From positions 496,001 to 560,000 of the forward strand of contig NZ_CP134197.1 of the NCBI RefSeq assembly GCF_031585635.1: a stretch of 64,000 bases of DNA, read 5' to 3'. The notes beneath the pieces are model-generated. The model was not told the DNA's origin. It worked only from the letters and a program-made list of their open reading frames with translations, and searched no databases. The stretch comes from Paraburkholderia sp. FT54 (GTDB lineage Bacteria; Pseudomonadota; Gammaproteobacteria; Burkholderiales; Burkholderiaceae). The translations under genes and the position numbers were made by a program. Shown here in pieces: positions 9,127-17,622 of the stretch (the stretch's first letter is position 1; the number at the start of each line of letters is the position of its first letter).

Positions 9127-10089
9127 ATGGTGAAAAACAACGAAGACACGGGTTCAAAGGCAGTTCGACAGCCGCCTCCAGCAAACCATCCAATGCCAGC
9201 CAATTCCAGAAAACGCAGCAGCACCCAGCAACGCTCCACGCCGGGCGCCACCAGGCAGGAATCTACCGCCGGGCAGGCCGCCGCCTCGGCTGTCCCACCG
9301 CTACTCAATCGCGACAGTGCGACCGCGCTTTACATGCAGATCGCCGATCGTCTGCGCACGCAAATCGACGAGGGCACCTTCGCGACTGACAGCAAGCTGC
9401 CGGCCGAAAACGAACTGACGCGACATTTCGACGTGAGCCGCGTCACGGTGCGGCAGGCCATCGCGCAGCTGCTTACCGAAGGGTACGTGGTCAGCAAGCA
9501 GGGCAAAGGCACGTTCGTCTCGCGCAACAAGTTCGTGCACGACCTGAAACCAATGCGCGGCTTCTACGACGCACTCGTCGCGCAAGGCGTGGAACCGAAA
9601 ACGAAGTTGCTGGAGTTCGGTCCGGTGGCGACGCCGGAGGCGATCAGGCAAGCCTTCGGCACAGACGAAGGCGAAGGCGAATGCTTCCGGCTAAAACGGC
9701 TGTATCTCGTCGACGGTGAGCCGATCGCCCTCGTCGACTCGTATCTCCCGCCGCAGGCGCGCGGACTCACCTGGGAGCAGGTCAACCGCAACCCGATCTA
9801 CGTGCTGCTCGAAAGTCTGCTTTCCATGCCGGTCACCAAAGCGGAGATTCATATCCGGGCGCGCTCGGCCGGCGCATCGGTCGGCCAGGCGCTCGGCTTG
9901 TCGCCGCGTGCCGCGTTGCTCGTGATGGATCGTGAATCGTTCGGTGAGAACGGGATGCTGTGTGAGCGAACGTCGTTTTACATTCGCCCGGAAAACTATG
10001 AGTTCACGCTGAGCGTGCAAGGACCGTTGCCGGTCGGCTCGTCAATCAAGAACGTCAACGGCACTGCTGCGCACGATCACACGAAGTGA
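9127..10089 (+). CDS. GntR/HutC-family regulator of the aconitase X locus
   Basis: A regulator of about 320 residues with a long low-complexity N-terminal extension. A winged helix-turn-helix follows (LYMQIADRLRTQI, FDVSRVTVRQAIAQLL, GKGTFV), then a UTRA ligand-sensing domain. I placed the start at ATG 9127 because the earlier ATG at 9070 lies inside a candidate operator; ATG 9193 is also possible. It is convergent with the aconitase X genes. Shared TTGTAT/ATACAA palindromes stand before it, before the aconitase X genes and before the permease, so it probably controls all three and itself. The effector could be the hydroxyproline-like substrate; that is inference. Confidence 0.87.
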   Translation: MVKNNEDTGSKAVRQPPPANHPMPANSRKRSSTQQRSTPGATRQESTAGQAAASAVPPLLNRDSATALYMQIADRLRTQIDEGTFATDSKLPAENELTRHFDVSRVTVRQAIAQLLTEGYVVSKQGKGTFVSRNKFVHDLKPMRGFYDALVAQGVEPKTKLLEFGPVATPEAIRQAFGTDEGEGECFRLKRLYLVDGEPIALVDSYLPPQARGLTWEQVNRNPIYVLLESLLSMPVTKAEIHIRARSAGASVGQALGLSPRAALLVMDRESFGENGMLCERTSFYIRPENYEFTLSVQGPLPVGSSIKNVNGTAAHDHTK

Positions 10090-10154
10090 CCGCGCGCAGC
10101 GGACGGCCGCATGCAACAGTCACGCGGCAACGCTTTCAAGACGACGCCAGACGC

Positions 10155-10649
10155 CTAGCGATGCGTAGGCTTCACATGTACCGTCGACGTGCCTGGCTGC
10201 CCTTGCGCGAATGTGCCGGACACGGGTTCACCGGCAGCGGCGCGCAGCACGGTCAGGGTCTTCGCTTGAGGATCGATCTCGACGAACGCGCCCTGCGGCA
10301 CGACGTCCGTCACGTCGCAATCGAAACCCGCCAGCACCGAAATGTTGCCGAGCGCCGCGCCTTGCGCCAGGATCGGGTTCACGGTATTGAACACGATTGC
10401 CACCGGCGCCATGTTGCGCGACTGCATCTCGTGCAGCATCCACGCGCTTGCCACCCCGCCCTTCGCGGTATCCAGCACCAGTATCCGGCCAATGTACGAC
10501 TGCCCCACGAGCTTGTGCGACGGGCGCGAAAACACCCCTTCCAGACGGTTCAGATCGTAACGGGCCGAAAAGCCGTCCTTGGCAACCAGCGCCTCGGCCG
10601 ACACTTTGTTCCCGAGCGCGTGGCGCGCGGTCAACACGATTGTGTTCAT
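10155..10649 (-). CDS. aconitase X small (swivel) subunit, DUF126
   Basis: A 164-residue DUF126 protein, the small subunit of two-gene aconitase X. In some bacteria this enzyme dehydrates cis-3-hydroxy-L-proline to pyrroline-2-carboxylate. The start at ATG 10649 is supported by AGGAG seven bases upstream and by an ATGA overlap with the stop of the large-subunit gene, so translation is coupled. The segment GQSYIGRILVLDTAKGG and later GxCDV-like loop match the swivel domain. An open frame continues upstream to 10814 but lies inside the large-subunit gene and is not real coding. The specific substrate is inferred from the family. Confidence 0.85.
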   Translation of the reverse strand: MNTIVLTARHALGNKVSAEALVAKDGFSARYDLNRLEGVFSRPSHKLVGQSYIGRILVLDTAKGGVASAWMLHEMQSRNMAPVAIVFNTVNPILAQGAALGNISVLAGFDCDVTDVVPQGAFVEIDPQAKTLTVLRAAAGEPVSGTFAQGQPGTSTVHVKPTHR

Positions 10650-11881
10650 GCGAGTTCTCCTGTCTCGGCTGCGTTCACGCACGCCTGCATCGAGGCGAGC
10701 ATCGGGGTATAGCCGTAGCCGCCGAGAATGTTCACCAGCTTCGCGCTGTTGGTGGCGAGATTTTTCCAGCTCTTGGCTTCGGACATCTCGCGCGCGTACG
10801 ACTGGTAGAAGCACATGCCCGCGAGCACCGTGCCGCCCGCGCTTTCGATGCGGCGTGTGTAGCCGAACCGCTCGGCGTCGGGCGCCACCTGTGGACTGGT
10901 AATGGCGAGCATCGGCACCTTGAAGGTACGGCCGTCGCAGATCTCGGCGAGCGCGCGCAGTTCGTAGAGGCTCAGTTGCGGCGCGGAAAACACCACCACG
11001 TCCACCTTCTTCGTGACCGCATAGCTGGCGGTGAGCGCTTCGATCTCCGCGCGGCCGACGCGATGATGCACCGGCAAGCTGTCGCCGCCGACGTCTGCTA
11101 GACGCATCGCTTCCGGCGTGACGCCGATCATGTGAAAGAGCGCGATCGAACCAAAGCTCGCCATCGCTGCGCCGAAATGCTTGAGCTCATCCGAAGTGGG
11201 CGCGGCTTCGATGCCTTCGATGACCGGCACCTGCCAATAGTTGCCGGCGAGACGGCCGATCACACCGCCGAGCGCCCCCCATTCATTGAGCGAGCGCGGC
11301 GTGAAATCGACACGAAAGCGCATCGTGGCCCGGCGCTTTTCGTCGAGGTGATAGCCATAGCGCGGCGTGCGCCCTGTGAGACCCGCGGAGAGCGCCGACG
11401 GACCGCCTTCGAAATTCGTGCGAGCGCCGCTCACCGAGTTCGAGTAGATCACCACGCCAGTGTCGCCGAAAGCGACGTGTTCGCCGCGCGTAGCCGCGAG
11501 CACAGTCTGATAGTTGATGCAGGTGTCGGTCATGCTGACGCCGAGCCGTTCGAACGCGTGAATCGTGCGGCGCTCCAGTTCGATCATCCAGTCGCGCTGG
11601 CCGAGTTCGTTGGCTTTCGAGAAATCGGTGCCGCGCGGATCGGTGATGGTGGGAATGCATACGGTGTGGCGGCCGTCACTGAGTTCGGAAAGCCGCTCGA
11701 GCCACATGACGCCCGCCTGACCGAGGCTTTCGGTGTCGGCCATGATGTGCGCCTGGGTGACCGGCACCAGATCGTGGGCACCAAAAAATTCGCCGACCTG
11801 CACTTGATGGCGCATGGCCATTTGCAGGACCTTGCCTTGCTCACCGTTGAGCATGGCTGTCTCTTCATCGTTCAGCAGCAT
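10646..11881 (-). CDS. aconitase X catalytic subunit, DUF521 (cis-3-hydroxyproline dehydratase-like)
   Basis: A 411-residue DUF521 protein beginning MLLNDEETAML at ATG 11881; upstream in-frame codons look non-coding. Aconitase X catalytic subunits carry an iron-sulfur centre. Candidate cysteine ligands are in DTCINYQ, AEICDGR and GMCFYQSY. NSVSGARTNFEGGPSAL is a strongly conserved-looking core. Archaeal relatives dehydrate phosphomevalonate, and bacterial two-subunit forms dehydrate cis-3-hydroxy-L-proline, so the bacterial role is favoured here. The gene is followed by its small subunit with a 4-bp overlap. The promoter region carries a strong TTGTATTAATACAA palindrome. Confidence 0.87.
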   Translation of the reverse strand: MLLNDEETAMLNGEQGKVLQMAMRHQVQVGEFFGAHDLVPVTQAHIMADTESLGQAGVMWLERLSELSDGRHTVCIPTITDPRGTDFSKANELGQRDWMIELERRTIHAFERLGVSMTDTCINYQTVLAATRGEHVAFGDTGVVIYSNSVSGARTNFEGGPSALSAGLTGRTPRYGYHLDEKRRATMRFRVDFTPRSLNEWGALGGVIGRLAGNYWQVPVIEGIEAAPTSDELKHFGAAMASFGSIALFHMIGVTPEAMRLADVGGDSLPVHHRVGRAEIEALTASYAVTKKVDVVVFSAPQLSLYELRALAEICDGRTFKVPMLAITSPQVAPDAERFGYTRRIESAGGTVLAGMCFYQSYAREMSEAKSWKNLATNSAKLVNILGGYGYTPMLASMQACVNAAETGELA

Positions 11882-11964
11882 GGGCAATCTCCGTACAGAT
11901 TTCGTCACCAGGGCAAGGCGTGGGCATCGACACCTGCTGCGGTGCAGGTTCATGCCTATGCGTT

Positions 11965-11990
11965 GTTGTATTATCTTGTATTAATACAAC
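11965..11990. promoter_or_regulatory. nested palindromes before the aconitase X operon
   Basis: GTTGTATTA (11965-11973) and TAATACAAC (11982-11990) form a perfect 9-bp inverted repeat. Nested in it is the perfect 14-bp palindrome TTGTATTAATACAA (11976-11989). The location about 85-115 bp upstream of the aconitase X start suits a repressor operator. The whole 11882-12374 gap between divergent genes holds these sites and no convincing gene. Confidence 0.55.
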
Positions 11991-12182
11991 AAGAACGAAT
12001 ACTAGCGACCTGCCTTGGCGATGTCAACATGGACGGACGGCGATTTCCGGACGGCTTCTCGACTGCCGGCTTTCTGTGCCGGCGTATAGCCGGATAAGCC
12101 CCATCGCCGTGCGGTTTCCAGCACCACCTTCGCGATTACGTTAGTTGACACGCGCAGAAGCCCAGCGATAGCATGCCTCTTG

Positions 12183-12196
12183 ATGTATTGATACAT
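12183..12196. promoter_or_regulatory. palindrome upstream of the permease gene
   Basis: ATGTATTGATACAT is symmetric except for its two central bases and shares the TGTAT/ATACA half-sites of the palindromes at 9064-9099 and 11965-11990. It lies 180 bp upstream of the permease start. Confidence 0.4.
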
Positions 12197-12374
12197 GATC
12201 ATACAACATCCTAGCCACTTGTCTCGTGGGGAGGCCAGCATTCATGGCATCCCGCTCGAAAACAGGCTCTAGCGGGACCGTTGCCACGCGCATCCGCTCC
12301 CCATCGTTGCCGATGGCGCGAATGCGCCTGCGCTCGCCGTTCACGACGAAAGACAAAGAAGAGGAGACACCGGT

Positions 12375-13622
12375 ATGACCACCATCCATATCGTTGCGCT
12401 TGTCCTGCTGGTCGTCACTTTCGCAATCAGCCTGTGGCACGGCATTAACCTCGGACTGGTGGCCATTCCCGCGAGTTTCCTGCTGATGGAAATCGCGGGG
12501 GTCCCACAAAAGCGGGTATTTGCCGCCTTCCCGACGGATCTGGTTTTGCTGATTCTCGGCGTGATGTACCTGTGGAACCTCGTGCGCGATAGCGGCCTCG
12601 CCGAACTGATCGTGCACCGTGCCGTCGCACTCTCGCGCGGGCGCCCCTGGCTGCTGCCGTGGACGACCTGCACCCTCACCGCATTGATCTGCGCACTCGG
12701 TGCGCTGCCGATCGCCGCACTCGTCATCACGTTGCCGGTCGCGTTGGAGATTGCGCGTCGCGAAAACATCCGTCCCGCGTTAATGGGTATCGTGACCATA
12801 CAGGGAGGCTGCATCGGCGGACTGTCGCCGTTCAATCCATGGGCCAAGGTAGTCATTGCGCAAGCGGCCAAAGGCGGCGTGACGCTGCTCCCCACGGAAT
12901 TCTTTTTCTGCCAGTTCGCGCTCAATCTCGCTTTCGCACTGCTGGCCTTCTTCGCATTCGGCGGCGCTGAACTGATCACCCGCGCAAAGCCACGCGACGC
13001 GGCAGAACAAACGGTCCTCGCCGCGCCCGCCTCCCGATTGACGCTCACGTGGCCGCAATGGACCGCGCTTGCCGCGCTACTCGGCTTTATCGCGCTCGTC
13101 TTGACCCGGCATGACGTCGGCTTGAGTGCGTTCTCGATGGGCATCCTGCTCAATATCGCTGTGAGGGCCGACGCCCGCAGAGTCATCGCCGATCTGCCGT
13201 GGAGCATGGTCGTCATGATCTCGGGGATCCTGATGTATATCGGCATGCTCGAGACGGTCGGGGTGTTGCAGGCGATCGGCGAGCTCCTGCAAAGCATGGA
13301 GCAACAGTCGCTGGTGCGCGTGGGAATGACTTACCTCGGCACGCTCATGGCGAACTTCGAGGCGTCCTCGGTGGTGGTGCTCGGGCTCGTGATTCCGGTC
13401 GTGACACGCTCGCTCGCCCATGAGCCCTCTGCGTTGCTTGCGTCGATACAACTGGCGCTGTCGGCTACCAGCATCGTCGTGATCACGGCCAGCCCGTTTC
13501 ATCTTGGAGGCAGCCTCGTGCTGGCGGAGCTGCACGGCGACGACAAGACCTTCAAGGACCTGTTGAAATGGACCGTCGCGTTGACGTTATTTCTCCCTCT
13601 GGCGGCGCTTCTGATCCGGTGA
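12375..13622 (+). CDS. SLC13/ArsB-NhaD superfamily permease (dicarboxylate carrier MatC-like)
   Basis: An integral membrane protein of 415 residues with about ten to twelve hydrophobic segments. An early motif (TDLVLLILGVMYLW) and the IQGGCIGGLSPFNPWAKV loop resemble the ion-transporter superfamily carriers annotated as dicarboxylate carrier MatC. GAGGAGA precedes the ATG at 12375. It is divergent from the aconitase X genes, shares their palindrome family, and lies upstream of the second GntR gene. It probably imports the substrate of aconitase X, though the sulfatase product is an alternative. Substrate unproven. Confidence 0.8.
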   Translation: MTTIHIVALVLLVVTFAISLWHGINLGLVAIPASFLLMEIAGVPQKRVFAAFPTDLVLLILGVMYLWNLVRDSGLAELIVHRAVALSRGRPWLLPWTTCTLTALICALGALPIAALVITLPVALEIARRENIRPALMGIVTIQGGCIGGLSPFNPWAKVVIAQAAKGGVTLLPTEFFFCQFALNLAFALLAFFAFGGAELITRAKPRDAAEQTVLAAPASRLTLTWPQWTALAALLGFIALVLTRHDVGLSAFSMGILLNIAVRADARRVIADLPWSMVVMISGILMYIGMLETVGVLQAIGELLQSMEQQSLVRVGMTYLGTLMANFEASSVVVLGLVIPVVTRSLAHEPSALLASIQLALSATSIVVITASPFHLGGSLVLAELHGDDKTFKDLLKWTVALTLFLPLAALLIR

Positions 13623-13734
13623 GCAGCGGGCGAACCCAGGTGAAATTCGGATGAGTTTCGGATGAAGAGCCGACGCGATTGGGTTAACCCTCATCAGCCG
13701 CCCGCTGCGTAAACCGCCTCGCAAGGGTACCGTT

Positions 13735-13758
13735 CGATAGAACTATATAGTTCTATCG
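13735..13758. promoter_or_regulatory. perfect 24-bp palindrome, operator of the second GntR gene
   Basis: CGATAGAACTAT (13735-13746) is followed directly by its exact reverse complement (13747-13758). It lies 29 bp upstream of the GntR start. The core AACTATATAGTT is split into AACTAT and ATAGTT before the sulfatase gene at 14632-14651, so autoregulation and control of the sulfatase are likely. Confidence 0.65.
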
Positions 13759-13786
13759 TTTCTCTCCGATCAAGGTTCCTCTTCCG

Positions 13787-14584
13787 ATGCAGTCCGCAGC
13801 CGCCAGCTCCGACATATTTGCCACGCTCAAGCGTCCCGACCGCAGCGGCGCGCCGAAGTACATGCGCCTGTCCAGCGTGCTGATGCAGGCCATCACCGAC
13901 GGCCACTGGAAAGCCGGCGACAGGATCCCCGCCGAGGAAGAACTCGCGGTCATGACGCCCTTCAGCCTCGGCACCGTGCAGCGCGCGTTGCGCACGCTGG
14001 TGGATCAAGGCGTGGTGGTGCGGCATCACGGGCTCGGCAGCTTCGTCGCCGAAAACGATCTGCGCATGGAAGACCCGTGGCACTGCCGTTTCCTCGACAC
14101 CGACGGTGTGAGCTTCCTGCCGGTTTATTCGAAGGTGCTGAGCCGCGAGCGCGTCAAGACACGCGGCGCGTGGAGCCGTTATTTTCCCGACGTGGGCGAC
14201 AACCTCACGCTGATCACGCGCGTCATCAACGTGAATGGAGAATTCGACGTGCTCGTGCGCTTCTACATGAATAGCCGCATTCTTCCTCGCCTGTCCAAGG
14301 CATCGCTGCGCTCGCTCGATGGGCTGAACTTCAAAACGGTCATTGTCGGCGAATTGAACGTGCCGATCACCCGCATCACGCATGACGTGAGCCTCGTCAA
14401 ATTCGACGCGGCCACGGCCGAGGTCATCGGCACGCGCAAGGGCGAAGCCGGTCTTTTCATGCAGGCCGCGGCGCTGATGGGCGAAACCGCGTGCGTGTAC
14501 TACCAGGAGTTTTCCATTCCGACCACCGATCGCGTACTCAGTATCCCCGATCAGTTGCCGAGAATGGGTCAGCAATCGCGCTAG
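13787..14584 (+). CDS. GntR/HutC-family regulator of the sulfatase gene
   Basis: A 265-residue regulator. The N-terminal winged helix-turn-helix lies at about 24-88 (KYMRLSSVLMQAI, PFSLGTVQRALRTLVDQG, GLGSFV). A UTRA-like domain follows to about 250. The start ATG lies just after a perfect 24-bp palindrome. The same half-sites recur immediately before the sulfatase ATG, 48-67 bp past this gene's stop. The effector is probably the sulfate ester or a breakdown product; that is inferred only from position. Confidence 0.88.
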   Translation: MQSAAASSDIFATLKRPDRSGAPKYMRLSSVLMQAITDGHWKAGDRIPAEEELAVMTPFSLGTVQRALRTLVDQGVVVRHHGLGSFVAENDLRMEDPWHCRFLDTDGVSFLPVYSKVLSRERVKTRGAWSRYFPDVGDNLTLITRVINVNGEFDVLVRFYMNSRILPRLSKASLRSLDGLNFKTVIVGELNVPITRITHDVSLVKFDAATAEVIGTRKGEAGLFMQAAALMGETACVYYQEFSIPTTDRVLSIPDQLPRMGQQSR

Positions 14585-14631
14585 CTTTTTGCCGGGGCAC
14601 GACACTGCCCCAAAAAATTTTGCCTGGCGAG

Positions 14632-14651
14632 AACTATAGTCCTACATAGTT
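14632..14651. promoter_or_regulatory. split palindrome before the sulfatase gene
   Basis: AACTAT (14632-14637) and ATAGTT (14646-14651) are the same half-sites as in the 24-bp palindrome at 13735-13758, here spaced by eight bases. They end ten bases before the sulfatase ATG, close enough for a bound repressor to block initiation. Confidence 0.5.
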
Positions 14652-14660
14652 AGAGGAACA

Positions 14661-16115
14661 ATGAAAGATTCCCAGAACCTGCTCATCATCATGTCCGACG
14701 AGCACAACCCCAAGATGCTCGGCTGCGCGGGCAACGAGATCGTCGAGACGCCGAATCTCGACGCCCTCGCCGCCCGCGGCACGCGCTTTCGCTCCGCGTA
14801 CTGCGCGAGCCCCGTCTGCATTCCGGCGCGCGCATCGTTCGCGGTCGGTAAGTACATCCATCAGATCGGCTACGCGGACAACGCCGACGCCTACGACGGC
14901 GACGTGCCGAGCTGGCATCACAAGCTGCGCGATCGCGGCCATAACGTGACGTCGATCGGCAAACTGCACTTCAAGCTGACGGGCGAGGACCACGGCTTTA
15001 CGGAAGAAATCATTCCGATGCACATCATCGAGGGCAAGGGCGATCTGATGGGCCTCGTGCGCAGCGATCTGCCGGTGCGCAAGGGCGCGTACAAGATGGC
15101 GAACATGGCCGGTCCTGGCGAGAGCCAGTACACGTTCTACGACCGCGAAATCGCCGCGCGCGCCCAGGTGTGGCTGCGCGAAGCCGCGCGCAAGCACGCG
15201 GACAAACCGTGGGTGCTATTCGTCTCATTCGTCGCGCCGCACTTTCCACTCACCGCGCCGCCGCAGCATTTCTACAAGTACTACGACCGCGATCTGCCGT
15301 TGCCGAAGCTCTATCGCAAGGAAGAGCGGCCGACGCATCCGTATCTGGTCGACTATCGCGGCAGCTTCAACTACGACGATTACTTCGACGAGCACAAGCT
15401 CAAGAAGGCCTTGGCGGGCTATTACGGGTTGTGTTCGTTCCTCGACGAGAACATCGGCCTCGTGCTGAAGGCGCTGGAGGACGCCGGCCTCGCTGGCAAC
15501 ACGCGCGTGATGTACACGAGCGATCACGGCGACAACCTCGGCTCGCGCGGCATGTGGGGCAAATCGACGATGTTCGAGGAGGCGTCCGGCGTGCCCCTGA
15601 TTCTGGCAGGCCTCGGCATCGAACCGGGCAAGGTGATCGATACGCCCGTGAGTCATGTCGATGCCTATCCGTTTATCCTGCGCTCGGTGGGCGAAACCGA
15701 TCCCGCACTGACGGCGGGTTTCCCTGGCGTGTCGCTGGAGGACATCGCCGACGGCGCGAAGCCCGAGCGCAACGTACTGACGGAATATCACGGTATGGGC
15801 TCGGCCACCGGTGCGTTCATGATCCGGCACGAGCAGTACAAATACGTGTACTACGTGGATTACCCGCCGCAACTGTTCGATCTCGCCAGCGACCCCGAAG
15901 AACTGGAGGACCGCGCCGCCGACCCGCACCATGCATCCGTGCTACGCGAATGCCACGAGCGGCTGCTGAAGATTTGCGATCCGCACGACGTGGATCGCAT
16001 GGTGCGCGAACGTCAATCGGAACTGCTGGCGGCCAATGGCGGACGCGAAGCCGTGATCGCGCGCGGCGACCTCGGCTTTAGCCCGCCGCCGGGCGCGCCG
16101 GTCATCTTCGACTGA
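14661..16115 (+). CDS. type I sulfatase (formylglycine-dependent, arylsulfatase/choline-sulfatase-like)
   Basis: A 484-residue sulfatase hydrolysing a sulfate ester. The signature C-x-P-x-R is present as CIPAR with Cys53, the residue converted to formylglycine. Metal and sulfate ligands are visible in MSDEHN (Asp13), GKLHF and TSDHGDN. No signal peptide is seen, so the enzyme is probably cytoplasmic and acts on imported esters. No formylglycine-generating enzyme gene is seen here. GAGGA precedes the ATG at 14661. Its regulator lies upstream with shared operators. The substrate could be an aryl or alkyl sulfate and is not determinable from the motifs. Confidence 0.92.
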   Translation: MKDSQNLLIIMSDEHNPKMLGCAGNEIVETPNLDALAARGTRFRSAYCASPVCIPARASFAVGKYIHQIGYADNADAYDGDVPSWHHKLRDRGHNVTSIGKLHFKLTGEDHGFTEEIIPMHIIEGKGDLMGLVRSDLPVRKGAYKMANMAGPGESQYTFYDREIAARAQVWLREAARKHADKPWVLFVSFVAPHFPLTAPPQHFYKYYDRDLPLPKLYRKEERPTHPYLVDYRGSFNYDDYFDEHKLKKALAGYYGLCSFLDENIGLVLKALEDAGLAGNTRVMYTSDHGDNLGSRGMWGKSTMFEEASGVPLILAGLGIEPGKVIDTPVSHVDAYPFILRSVGETDPALTAGFPGVSLEDIADGAKPERNVLTEYHGMGSATGAFMIRHEQYKYVYYVDYPPQLFDLASDPEELEDRAADPHHASVLRECHERLLKICDPHDVDRMVRERQSELLAANGGREAVIARGDLGFSPPPGAPVIFD

Positions 16116-16144
16116 ATCGACTGCACACATCGGCACACGCGACA

Positions 16145-16193
16145 CGCTGCGCGAACGAGAGCGTCGTCAAGAGCGCATTCCGTTCGCGCAGCG
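16145..16193 (+). terminator. hairpin downstream of the sulfatase gene
   Basis: CGCTGCGCGAACG (16145-16157) and its exact complement (16181-16193) can form a 13-bp stem with a 23-base loop, 30 bp after the sulfatase stop. There is no T-tract, so it may stabilise the mRNA end rather than act as an intrinsic terminator. The rest of 16116-16477 shows nothing convincing. Confidence 0.4.
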
Positions 16194-16477
16194 GGCAATT
16201 TCATGGCGGAGACATCGAAGTCCGGGTGCGCGCGGCTCATTGAGACAACATGCCGGTAAGGCAGGCGCGCCTCGCACTCAAAGTGAGGAACGTATGAACG
16301 TTTCGAATCAGAAATTCCAGTTCGCGTCCATCCTGTTCGTGTGTTGGTTCGCGATATTGCTCAGTTCCATTTTTCCTGGTTCTTGTGAGGCTACCAGCCT
16401 GCGTTCGGGGCGCTGACGCGCCGAGTTTTCCTGTGCTGCCCCTGCAACCGACGCGAGGGCTTTTCCGTTGTCGGTTG

Positions 16478-16750
16478 TTACAGCGATTCCAGGCTCGACC
16501 GAGCGGCATTGATTGCAGCCAAGCCATCGTTGATGGCATCTTTAAATTCACCAGCCGCCGCAGGTTTCATGACAATCCACATACCGTAATTTCGTTCGAT
16601 AAGCGCACGGGCGGCAATGACTGCGCGCTCGCGCTTCGAACGTTCCTTGCGCGCATCCCGTACAGCGTAGATCGTTCCCACAACGCCACCAATTCCGAAC
16701 AGCGCTGAAACTACGATCCCCCATATTGCAAGCTTCTGGTCAAATGTCAT
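16478..16750 (-). CDS. small single-pass membrane protein, function unknown
   Basis: A 90-residue open frame. One hydrophobic helix at about residues 8-29 (LAIWGIVVSALFGIGGVVGTIYAV) is followed by a very basic stretch (RDARKERSKRERA), which predicts a cytoplasmic C-terminus. I do not recognise a family. It lies next to another one-helix protein on the same strand, 13 bp apart, and the two may be co-transcribed. AACCGAC/GTCGGTT repeats at 16446-16452 and 16470-16476 lie just past its stop. Real but unplaced; phage- or island-type cargo is likely given the recombinases nearby. Confidence 0.5.
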   Translation of the reverse strand: MTFDQKLAIWGIVVSALFGIGGVVGTIYAVRDARKERSKRERAVIAARALIERNYGMWIVMKPAAAGEFKDAINDGLAAINAARSSLESL

Positions 16751-16763
16751 AGTTGACTCGTTC

Positions 16764-17213
16764 TCAGATACGTTCTAGCGTTTTCCGATCAATTCTGGCA
16801 ACGCAGGACGGGCATAAGCGCCCCGTCCGACCGTGGTGGTTGAGGACGATACTTGAGGCGCGCATCGCCAGCCGCAGGAATGTCATACGCAGTCCCGTTG
16901 ACACAAACTGCCGGATTCCCTTTTTCGTCAACCCCATATGCACGGCTGCGCTCTCAGGCACAGCGCCAGAGCCGCGAACGTACTCAACCCTCACCTGAGA
17001 TGCCGTGGATGCCTGCTGTGCCTTCACCGTCTCTCGCGTCGCGTAGTCGGTCGTGACGGTATAGACGATGGTTGCAAGAGCAAGTACGGCAGTCAACGCG
17101 ATCATCGCCCATTGCTGACGGCCTTGAGCTCTTCCGTTCTTTTCGGCCTGGACGATGATTTCGTCCAAACGGTGAGAAAGCCCGTTCATTGCCTCATTTG
17201 TTCGGTGCAGCAT
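16764..17213 (-). CDS. small membrane-anchored hypothetical protein
   Basis: About 149 residues from ATG 17213; the frame is open further upstream but overlaps the toxin gene, so the later start is preferred, and ATG 17189 is also possible. A membrane helix (WAMIALTAVLALATIVYTV) follows a short amphipathic N-terminus. The remainder is soluble and ends in a cysteine-containing, basic tail. No family recognised. It follows the toxin gene on the same strand with an 88-bp gap. Confidence 0.45.
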   Translation of the reverse strand: MLHRTNEAMNGLSHRLDEIIVQAEKNGRAQGRQQWAMIALTAVLALATIVYTVTTDYATRETVKAQQASTASQVRVEYVRGSGAVPESAAVHMGLTKKGIRQFVSTGLRMTFLRLAMRASSIVLNHHGRTGRLCPSCVARIDRKTLERI

Positions 17214-17301
17214 GGTTCGCTGATACAACTCAACGAGGCCCGGTTTGCTTGGCTCGTCACACAGCAATTTTTTCCTTGTCGCGCGACAAGAGCCGCTTTT
17301 C

Positions 17302-17622
17302 CTATTCCGCGAATACTTCCTGCAGGGTACGCAGGGTGTCCAACATCGCTTTATCGGCAATCGCGCCTTCTTTCTTTACCAGTCGCACCTTGTCTACCGC
17401 GCGAATCTGGTCCAGCAGGATCAACCCCTGTTTCCGCTTGAACGTAACGGGTATGCGAAACGGCGCAGGGCGACCCTTGGAAGTCATCGGCGCGACGATG
17501 ACCGTTCGCAGATGGTCGTGCATTTCAGGCGGCGATACCACTACACAGGGCCGCGTCTTTTGGATCTCGCTACCTGGCGTCGGATCGAGCGCAACGAGCC
17601 AGACTTCGCCGCGCACTACCAT
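17302..17622 (-). CDS. mazF: MazF/PemK-family endoribonuclease toxin
   Basis: A 106-residue toxin of the MazF/PemK family, which cleaves mRNA at short sequences and is held inactive by its antitoxin. The family opening RGEVWLVALDPTPGSEIQKTRP is followed by CVVVSP, and the second half carries LDQIRAVDKVRL. The start overlaps the end of the antitoxin gene by seven bases, so translation is coupled. The pair sits in a recombinase-rich island, as is usual for toxin-antitoxin modules that stabilise mobile DNA. Confidence 0.9.
   Translation of the reverse strand: MVVRGEVWLVALDPTPGSEIQKTRPCVVVSPPEMHDHLRTVIVAPMTSKGRPAPFRIPVTFKRKQGLILLDQIRAVDKVRLVKKEGAIADKAMLDTLRTLQEVFAE

Noticed and set aside
10650..10814. 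N-terminal extension of the DUF126 protein
   Set aside because: It lies inside the DUF521 gene; the coupled ATG at 10649 with AGGAG is clearly the start.
11132..12097. 321-residue frame opposite the aconitase X large subunit
   Set aside because: Shadow of a well-supported gene; it would also run through the operator palindromes.
12002..12241. 79-residue minus-strand frame between the aconitase X and permease genes
   Set aside because: It overlaps the palindromes, has no credible ribosome-binding site and no recognisable domain.
12341..13297. 318-residue frame opposite the permease
   Set aside because: Ser/Arg/Ala-rich product without domains; the plus strand has a clear membrane protein with a good ribosome-binding site.
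15170..16081. 303-residue frame inside the sulfatase gene
   Set aside because: Very Arg-rich alternate frame of the same strand; the sulfatase frame carries all family motifs.
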